From: Halostella pelagica
GTDB taxonomy: Archaea > Halobacteriota > Halobacteria > Halobacteriales > Natronoarchaeaceae
NCBI GenBank assembly: GCA_005954745.1
Contig: CP040678.1
Location: forward strand, 248,001 to 312,000
Reading direction: 5' to 3'
Length of the DNA: 64,000 nucleotides
Notes under the pieces: generated by a model
Seen by the model: the letters and a program-made list of their open reading frames with translations, nothing else
The model's database searches: none
Told to the model about the DNA's origin: nothing
In this document: piece by piece, positions 57,662 to 64,000 of the stretch
Layout: the number at the start of each line of letters is the position of its first letter
How positions within the stretch are numbered: the first letter of the stretch is position 1
Translations under genes and position numbers: made by a program

Positions 57662-59494
57662 ATGAGTCAGCAACAAGAACGCGAGGCGAAAGTCTACGTC
57701 AACGGGAGCCTGGTCGGGACCCACCCGGACCCGAACCAGCTCGCGGAACAGATCCGAGAAGCACGGCGACGCGGTGACGTCAGCGAGATGGTGAACGTCT
57801 CGGTGAAAGACCGCACTCGCGAAGTTATCGTCAACGCGGACGCGGGACGCGCCCGCCGCCCGCTGCTCGTCGTCGAAGAAGGCGAGACGCTCGTCTCCGA
57901 CGACGAGATCGCAGCCGTCAAAGACGGGTCGCTCGACTTCGACGACCTTGTCGATAGCGGTTACATCGAATTCATCGACGCCGAGGAGGAAGAAGACATC
58001 TACGTCGCCGTCGACAACGACGACGTCTCCGTCGACCACACGCACATGGAGATCGACCCGCAGCTGATATTCAGTATCGGGTCGGGCATGATCCCGTACC
58101 CGGAACACAACGCCTCGCCGCGCATTACGATGGGCGCGGGGATGGTCAAGCAGTCGCTCGGCCTGCCGGCGGCGAACTACCGCATCCGCCCGGACACGCG
58201 CCAGCATCTCCTGCATTACCCGCAGCTCTCGATGGTCAAGACCCAGACTACCGAGCAGATCGGCTACGACGACCGCCCTGCGGCGCAGAACTTCGTCGTC
58301 GCGGTCATGTCCTACGAGGGGTTCAACATCGAGGACGCGCTCGTGCTCAACGGCGGGTCGGTCGACCGAGCGCTCGCCCGTTCGCACTTCCTGCGCACCT
58401 ACGAGGGCGAGGAACGGCGCTACCCCGGCGGACAGGAGGACCGCTTCGAGATCCCGAGCCAGGACGTCCGCGGCGCTCGCGGCGAGGACGCCTACACGCA
58501 TCTGGACGAGGACGGCCTCGTGAACCCGGAGACGCAGGTCGACGAGAACAGCGTCCTGCTCGGCAAGACGAGCCCGCCCCGGTTCCTCGAAGAACCGGAC
58601 GACATGGGCGGTCTATCGCCCCAGAAACGCCGCGAGACGAGCGTCACCATGCGCTCGGGTGAGAGCGGCGTGGTCGACACGGTGACGCTGATGGAGGGCG
58701 AGGACGGCTCCAAGCTCTCGAAAGTGTCCGTCCGCGACGAGCGTATCCCCGAACTCGGGGACAAGTTCGCGTCGCGACACGGCCAGAAGGGTGTCGTCGG
58801 TCACATCGCTCCCCAGGAGGACATGCCGTTCACGCAGGAGGGGGTCGTGCCGGACCTCATCCTGAACCCGCACGCGCTACCGTCGCGGATGACAGTCGGC
58901 CACGTACTGGAGATGATCGGCGGTAAGGTCGGGTCGCTCGAAGGCCGCCGCGTCGACGGGACCGCCTTCACCGGCGAGGACGAGGACGAACTCCGCGGGT
59001 CGCTGGAGGAGAAAGGCTTCGACTCCAGCGGGAAGGAGATCATGTACTCCGGCGTCACCGGCGAGAAGATCGAGGCGGAGATCTTCGTCGGGACCATTTT
59101 CTACCAGAAGCTCTACCACATGGTCTCGAACAAGCTGCACGCTCGCTCGCGCGGGCCGGTGCAGGTGTTGACCCGCCAGCCGACCGAGGGCCGCGCCCGC
59201 GAGGGCGGCCTACGCGTCGGGGAGATGGAACGCGACGTTCTCATCGGGCACGGCGCGGCGATGGCACTCAAGGAACGACTCCTCGACGAGTCCGACCGAG
59301 AGTTCATCCACGTCTGTGGCAACTGCGGAATGAGTGCCGTCGAGAACGTCGAGCAACAGCGCGTCTACTGTCCGAACTGCGACGAGGAGACGGACGTCCA
59401 CGAGATCGAGATGAGCTACGCGTTCAAGCTCCTGCTAGACGAGATGAAGGCGCTCGGTATCGCGCCGCGACTGGAACTGGAGGACGCAGTCTAA
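57662..59494 (+). CDS. rpoB1: DNA-directed RNA polymerase subunit B'
   Basis: The 610-aa C-terminal half of the second-largest subunit. Landmarks: [88 protein letters not shown], the zinc site CGNCGMS...CPNCDEE and the terminal [19 protein letters not shown]. All metal- and nucleic-acid-binding segments are present. Stop and next ATG are one base apart. Confidence 0.97.
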   Translation: MSQQQEREAKVYVNGSLVGTHPDPNQLAEQIREARRRGDVSEMVNVSVKDRTREVIVNADAGRARRPLLVVEEGETLVSDDEIAAVKDGSLDFDDLVDSGYIEFIDAEEEEDIYVAVDNDDVSVDHTHMEIDPQLIFSIGSGMIPYPEHNASPRITMGAGMVKQSLGLPAANYRIRPDTRQHLLHYPQLSMVKTQTTEQIGYDDRPAAQNFVVAVMSYEGFNIEDALVLNGGSVDRALARSHFLRTYEGEERRYPGGQEDRFEIPSQDVRGARGEDAYTHLDEDGLVNPETQVDENSVLLGKTSPPRFLEEPDDMGGLSPQKRRETSVTMRSGESGVVDTVTLMEGEDGSKLSKVSVRDERIPELGDKFASRHGQKGVVGHIAPQEDMPFTQEGVVPDLILNPHALPSRMTVGHVLEMIGGKVGSLEGRRVDGTAFTGEDEDELRGSLEEKGFDSSGKEIMYSGVTGEKIEAEIFVGTIFYQKLYHMVSNKLHARSRGPVQVLTRQPTEGRAREGGLRVGEMERDVLIGHGAAMALKERLLDESDREFIHVCGNCGMSAVENVEQQRVYCPNCDEETDVHEIEMSYAFKLLLDEMKALGIAPRLELEDAV

Positions 59495-59495
59495 C

Positions 59496-62459
59496 ATGCC
59501 CACGAACCAGACACCCAAAGAGATCGGCGAAATCAGCTTCGGGCTGATGGACCCCGAGGAGTATCGGGACATGAGCGCCACGAAGATCATCACGGCCGAC
59601 ACCTACGACGACGACGGGTTCCCCATCGACATGGGGTTGATGGACCCGCGTCTGGGCGTCATCGACCCCGGCCTGGAGTGCAAGACCTGCGGACAGCACT
59701 CCGGTTCCTGTAACGGTCACTTCGGCCACATCGAACTCGCCGCGCCCGTCATCCACGTCGGCTTCACGAAGCTCATTCGCCGTCTGCTTCGAGGGACCTG
59801 CCGCGAGTGCTCGCGGCTCACGCTGACGGAGGACGAAAAACAGGAGTTCCTCGACCAGCTCCAGACGACGAAAGACCTCGATAACGACGTCAACGACGTG
59901 ACGAAGGCCGCCATCCGGCAGGCCCGCAAGGCGGACCGTTGTCCGCACTGCGGCGAGGTCCAGTTCGACATCAACCACGAGAAACCGACGACGTACTACG
60001 AGGTTCAGCAGGTCCTCTCCAGCGAGTACCCGGAACAGATCGCCGCAGCGATGCAGGGCGACGACGAGGAGGACGAGGAGCCGACCAGCCCCAACGAACT
60101 CGCCGAGAAGACGGACATCGTCCTCTCGCGCGTCAACGAGATCCTCTCGGGCGAGTTCCGACCGCGCAAGGAGGACCGCAAGGCGATAGAGAAGGCCCTC
60201 GGGATCGACCTCACCGAGGAGGACATGAACAAGCTGATGCCGAGTGACATCCGGGACTGGTTCGAGGACATCCCGGACGAGGACATCGAGGTACTCGGCA
60301 TCAACCCCGAGCGTTCCCGACCCGAGTGGATGATCCTGACGGTGCTACCGGTGCCGCCGGTGACGGCCCGTCCCTCCATCACGCTCGACAACGGCCAGCG
60401 GAGCGAGGACGACCTCACGCACAAGCTGGTCGACATCATCCGCATCAACCAGCGGTTCATGGAGAACCGCGAGGCCGGTGCGCCCCAACTGATCATCGAG
60501 GACCTCTGGGAACTGCTGCAGTACCACGTCACGACGTTCATGGACAACGAGATCAGCGGGACGCCGCCGGCGCGTCACCGCTCCGGCCGCCCGCTGAAAA
60601 CGCTCAGTCAGCGCCTCAAGGGCAAGGAAGGCCGCTTCCGCGGCTCCCTGTCCGGGAAGCGCGTTAACTTCTCTGCCCGTACCGTCATCTCCCCGGACCC
60701 GACGCTCAGTCTGAACGAGGTCGGCGTCCCCGACCGCGTCGCCAAGGAGATGACCCAGACGATGAACGTCAACGACCGGAACCTCCGGGACGCTCGTCGC
60801 TACGTCTCCAACGGTCCCGAGGGTCACCCCGGCGCGAACTACGTCCGACGACCGGACGGTCGCCGGCTGAAGGTGACCGAGAAGAACTGCGAGGAGCTCG
60901 CGGAGAAGGTCGAACCGGGCTGGGAGGTGAACCGTCACCTCATCGACGGCGACATCGTCGTCTTCAACCGCCAGCCGTCGCTCCACCGGATGTCTATCAT
61001 GGCCCACGAAGTCGTCGTGATGCCGTACAAGACGTTCCGGCTGAACACCGTCGTCTGCCCGCCGTACAACGCGGACTTCGACGGCGACGAGATGAACATG
61101 CACGCCCTGCAAAACGAGGAGGCCCGCGCGGAGGCGCGCGTCCTCATGCGCGTGCAGGAACAGATCCTCAGCCCGCGCTTCGGGGAGAACATCATCGGGG
61201 CCATCCAGGACCACATCAGCGGGACGTACCTGCTGACACACACGAACCCCGAGTTCAACGAGACGCAGGCACTGGACCTGCTGCGCGCTACGCGCATCGA
61301 CGAACTGCCCGAACCGAGCGGGACGTACGAGGACGGCGAACCGTACTGGACCGGACGGGACGCCTTCTCGGAGCTCCTGCCCGACGACCTCAACCTGGAG
61401 TTCACGAGCGAGGCCGGCGACACGGTCGTCGTCGAGGACGGCCAGCTCGTCGAGGGCACCATCGACGAGGGCGGCGTCGGCGCGTTCGGCGGCGAAGTCG
61501 TCGACACCATCGCCAAGGTGTACGGCAAGACGCGAGCCCGACAGTTCATCAACGAGGTCGCCTCGCTGGCGATGCGCTCTATCATGCACTTCGGGTTCTC
61601 CATCGGCATCGACGACGAGACGGTGCCGCAGGTCGCCGAGGAGCGCATCAACGAGACGATCACCGACGCGAACGACCGCGTCGAGGAGCTGATCGAGTCG
61701 TACGAGAACGGCGACCTCGAGTCGCTCCCGGGCCGCACCGTCGACGAGACGCTGGAGATGAAGATCATGCAGACGCTCGGCCGCGCGCGTGACAACGCGG
61801 GCGACATCGCGGAGGAGCACTTCGACGACGATAACCCGGCAGTCGTGATGGCCGAGTCCGGGGCGCGTGGGTCGCTGCTCAACCTGACTCAGATGGCCGG
61901 CTGTGTCGGCCAGCAGGCGGTCCGCGGCGAGCGGATCAACCGCGGCTACGAGGACCGCACCCTGAGTCACTACAAGCCCGACGACCTGTCGGCCGACGCC
62001 CACGGCTTCGTACAGAACTCATACACGAACGGCCTGACCCCGCGGGAGTTCTTCTTCCACGCGATGGGTGGCCGAGAGGGTCTGGTCGACACGGCAGTCC
62101 GGACGTCGAAGTCCGGATACCTGCAGCGCCGTCTCATCAACGCCCTGTCCGAACTGGAGACGCAGTACGACGGTACCGTCCGCGACACCGGCGACACCAT
62201 CGTCCAGTTCGAGTTCGGAGAGGACAGCACCAGTCCCGTGAAGGTCTCCTCCGGCGAGGAGAACGACATCGACGTCGACAGGATCGCCGACCGGGTTCTG
62301 GAAGCCGAGTTCGACGGCGACGAACTCCAGGAGTTCCTCGGCGAGAAGCAACCGGCAACCAATCTCTCGGAACACGCCGAATCCCGGCGGATGGACGCCG
62401 CCGGTGACCGCGGCGCAACGAGCGTCGCTTCCGAAGCCCCCCAGGTGAACGATGACTGA
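59496..62459 (+). CDS. rpoA1: DNA-directed RNA polymerase subunit A'
   Basis: The 987-aa clamp and catalytic subunit. The N-terminal zinc site reads [20 protein letters not shown] and a second CxxC is CPHCGE. The lid/rudder and template-binding region [20 protein letters not shown] follows, and the catalytic loop is [10 protein letters not shown], whose three Asp coordinate Mg2+. The trigger-loop side ends near [15 protein letters not shown]. The last about 90 residues are a halophile-type acidic extension. The stop overlaps the rpoA'' ATG by eight bases. Confidence 0.97.
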   Translation: MPTNQTPKEIGEISFGLMDPEEYRDMSATKIITADTYDDDGFPIDMGLMDPRLGVIDPGLECKTCGQHSGSCNGHFGHIELAAPVIHVGFTKLIRRLLRGTCRECSRLTLTEDEKQEFLDQLQTTKDLDNDVNDVTKAAIRQARKADRCPHCGEVQFDINHEKPTTYYEVQQVLSSEYPEQIAAAMQGDDEEDEEPTSPNELAEKTDIVLSRVNEILSGEFRPRKEDRKAIEKALGIDLTEEDMNKLMPSDIRDWFEDIPDEDIEVLGINPERSRPEWMILTVLPVPPVTARPSITLDNGQRSEDDLTHKLVDIIRINQRFMENREAGAPQLIIEDLWELLQYHVTTFMDNEISGTPPARHRSGRPLKTLSQRLKGKEGRFRGSLSGKRVNFSARTVISPDPTLSLNEVGVPDRVAKEMTQTMNVNDRNLRDARRYVSNGPEGHPGANYVRRPDGRRLKVTEKNCEELAEKVEPGWEVNRHLIDGDIVVFNRQPSLHRMSIMAHEVVVMPYKTFRLNTVVCPPYNADFDGDEMNMHALQNEEARAEARVLMRVQEQILSPRFGENIIGAIQDHISGTYLLTHTNPEFNETQALDLLRATRIDELPEPSGTYEDGEPYWTGRDAFSELLPDDLNLEFTSEAGDTVVVEDGQLVEGTIDEGGVGAFGGEVVDTIAKVYGKTRARQFINEVASLAMRSIMHFGFSIGIDDETVPQVAEERINETITDANDRVEELIESYENGDLESLPGRTVDETLEMKIMQTLGRARDNAGDIAEEHFDDDNPAVVMAESGARGSLLNLTQMAGCVGQQAVRGERINRGYEDRTLSHYKPDDLSADAHGFVQNSYTNGLTPREFFFHAMGGREGLVDTAVRTSKSGYLQRRLINALSELETQYDGTVRDTGDTIVQFEFGEDSTSPVKVSSGEENDIDVDRIADRVLEAEFDGDELQEFLGEKQPATNLSEHAESRRMDAAGDRGATSVASEAPQVNDD

Positions 62460-63654
62460 GATCACCGACGACATCGAGGCCGTCGTGGAGGACACGAACC
62501 TCCCGAAGCGGCTGAAAGACCAGGTGTACAGCACGGTCGACGAGCGAGACGGCGTCACGGTCGAGCAGGCCGACCAGATCGCAAAGGCGGTCGAGAACCG
62601 CTATCTCGACACGCGGGTCGACCCGCTCGACCCGGTCGGCACCGTCTCCGCGCAGTCGATCGGCGAACCTGGCACCCAGATGACGATGAACACGTTCCAC
62701 TACGCGGGCGTCGCGGAGATCGACGTCACGCAGGGGCTTCCGCGGCTCATCGAACTCGTCGACGCTCGGAAAACTCCCGACACGCCGATGATGACGGTGT
62801 TTCTGGAGGACGAGTACGCCGACGACCGCGAGCGCGCCCACGAGGTCGTCTGGGGGATCGAGGCGACGAAGATCCTCGCGCTCGGCGACATCTCCACGAA
62901 CGTCGCCGACATGCGCGTCCAGATCAGCCTGAACGAGGACACGCTGCAGGAACGCTGGCCGCGCGTCGACAGCACGGACGAGATCGCCGGCGAGATCGCC
63001 GGGATCATCGAGGACTCGCTGGGCGTCACGACGGTCCAGGACGGGACCAGCGTCGAGTTCGGCCCCGAGGAGCCCAGTTACCGCGACCTCCTGCAACTCG
63101 TCGAGGAACTGCGCGACATCACCTTCAAGGGTATCGAGGAGGTCAGCCGCGTCGTCATTCGCAAGGAGGAGCTAGACTCCGGCGAGGAGTTCGTCCTCTA
63201 CACCGAGGGGTCCGCATTCGGCGACGTGCTCTCTATCGAGGGCGTCGACGCCTCCCGAACGACCTGCAACAACATCCACGAGATCTACCGCAATCTCGGC
63301 GTCGAGGCCGCCCGCGAGGCGATCATCAACGAGACGATGGACACGCTCGAAGAGCAGGGGCTTGACGACGTGAACGTCCGGCACCTGATGCTGGTCTCGG
63401 ACATCATGACCAACGAGGGGACGATCGAGTCTATCGGCCGGCACGGGATCTCCGGGTCGAAAGACTCCGTGCTGGCCCGCGCCGCGTTCGAGGTGACCGT
63501 CAATCACCTGCTCGACGCCGCCATCCACGGCGAGGTCGACGACCTGAACGGCGTCACCGAGAACGTCATCGTCGGCAAGCCGATCAAGCTGGGTACCGGC
63601 GACGTCGACCTCAAGATGGGGTCGTTCAGCCGGCAGTCCGGACAGGCTGACTGA
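62452..63654 (+). CDS. rpoA2: DNA-directed RNA polymerase subunit A''
   Basis: The 400-aa C-terminal part of the largest subunit. [20 protein letters not shown] is the trigger loop; [40 protein letters not shown] and [20 protein letters not shown] are the family C-terminal segments. Its start overlaps the rpoA' stop by eight bases and its stop overlaps nusA by one base (TGATG). This organisation is the usual archaeal one. Confidence 0.97.
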   Translation: MTEITDDIEAVVEDTNLPKRLKDQVYSTVDERDGVTVEQADQIAKAVENRYLDTRVDPLDPVGTVSAQSIGEPGTQMTMNTFHYAGVAEIDVTQGLPRLIELVDARKTPDTPMMTVFLEDEYADDRERAHEVVWGIEATKILALGDISTNVADMRVQISLNEDTLQERWPRVDSTDEIAGEIAGIIEDSLGVTTVQDGTSVEFGPEEPSYRDLLQLVEELRDITFKGIEEVSRVVIRKEELDSGEEFVLYTEGSAFGDVLSIEGVDASRTTCNNIHEIYRNLGVEAAREAIINETMDTLEEQGLDDVNVRHLMLVSDIMTNEGTIESIGRHGISGSKDSVLARAAFEVTVNHLLDAAIHGEVDDLNGVTENVIVGKPIKLGTGDVDLKMGSFSRQSGQAD

Positions 63655-64000
63655 TGCCGACACGCACCCTCACCGACGCTGCACGGCAGTTCATCGCCGC
63701 CTTCGAGGAGGCGACCGACGCAACGGCGCGGGACTGCGTCGTCTTCGAGGGTGAGTCCGACGACGCGGCGGACTCGGCCGACGACGGACCGGGCGACGAC
63801 CGCGTGGTCATCCTCGTGACCGCGGGCGAGATGGCGGAGGCCATCGGTCCCGGCGGTCAGCACGTCCGCCGCGTCGAGGACCGTATCGGCAGGGACGTCA
63901 AACTCGTCGAGGACGCCGACACAGCCGAGGCGTTCGTCGCCAACGCCCTGTCGCCCGCAGCGGTGTACAACGTGACGATAAGCGAGGACGACGAAACGAT
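63654..64000 (+). CDS. nusA: NusA-like KH-domain transcription factor (partial at window end)
   Basis: The first 115 residues are visible: [20 protein letters not shown], an acidic linker, and a KH-domain core VVILVTAGEMAEAIGPGGQH followed by VRRVEDRIGRDVKLVEDADT. Archaeal NusA is about 140 aa and is co-transcribed with the polymerase genes. The reading frame continues past the window. Confidence 0.92.
   Translation, partial: MPTRTLTDAARQFIAAFEEATDATARDCVVFEGESDDAADSADDGPGDDRVVILVTAGEMAEAIGPGGQHVRRVEDRIGRDVKLVEDADTAEAFVANALSPAAVYNVTISEDDET

Noticed and set aside
56966-58501. Minus-strand frame of 511 codons
   Set aside because: Shadow of rpoB'' and rpoB', no recognisable motif.
60345-62003. 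Minus-strand frame of 552 codons
   Set aside because: Shadow of rpoA', with Val/Arg/Asp-rich composition typical of antisense frames.
1-64000. CRISPR array
   Set aside because: No regularly spaced direct repeats of 24-40 bases were seen on reading the window.

Overview
The window is chromosomal DNA of a halophilic archaeon (class Halobacteria). The evidence is the high GC content, the strongly acidic proteins, the split RNA polymerase genes in the order rpoH-rpoB''-rpoB'-rpoA'-rpoA''-nusA, type I and type II glyceraldehyde-3-phosphate dehydrogenase beside phosphoglycerate kinase, an archaeal L10e/L16 protein, and many leaderless genes with a TATA-like box 25-35 bases before the start. The gapII/gapI/pgk and HVO_0476-like/pcm/pcm neighbourhood resembles Haloferax-type chromosomes, but the genus cannot be fixed from this sequence alone.

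Layout. 1-7.6 kb: core and housekeeping genes (creatininase-family hydrolase, otsA-otsB trehalose synthesis, an ABC exporter, a DUF192 protein, tRNA-Val, a GNAT acetyltransferase). 7.68-27.82 kb: an integrated element of about 20.1 kb in the 3' half of tRNA-Phe, bounded by a perfect 32-bp direct repeat. Its tyrosine integrase lies just inside the far repeat. The element is lower in GC. It carries a primase-polymerase gene in a short operon, several small zinc-finger proteins, a SWIM-domain protein behind an unusual structured leader, a complete type I restriction-modification operon (hsdM-hsdS-hsdR plus a YgjP/DUF45 metalloprotease) in which every junction overlaps by 8 bases, an orphan HsdR-N-type nuclease-domain protein, a two-gene module of a soluble protein plus a four-helix membrane protein, and a gene-poor G-rich tract with a long hairpin. 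No capsid, portal, terminase or packaging gene is recognisable. It therefore looks like an integrated plasmid or defence island rather than a complete provirus.

27.8-35 kb: accessory chromosomal DNA with a frameshifted epimerase gene, a Tat-exported cupredoxin fused to Yx(F/W)xxD-type repeats, two divergent paralogous winged-helix regulators, and small membrane proteins. 35-54 kb: core metabolism and maintenance (antiporter, MsrB, CHY zinc finger, ribosomal L10e, an ATP-grasp ligase, Hsp20, the gapII/gapI/pgk cluster, an M29-type aminopeptidase, two PCMT-like methyltransferases and a HerA-like ATPase). 55 kb: two identical tRNA-Asp genes flank a repeat that carries a third, truncated tRNA-Asp 3' end. 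55.8 kb to the end: the RNA polymerase operon, running off the window inside nusA.

The best candidates for undescribed biology are the structured leader at 9258-9307, the membrane/soluble two-gene module at 24540-26038, and the G-rich non-coding tract with its long hairpin at 20.5-21.1 kb.
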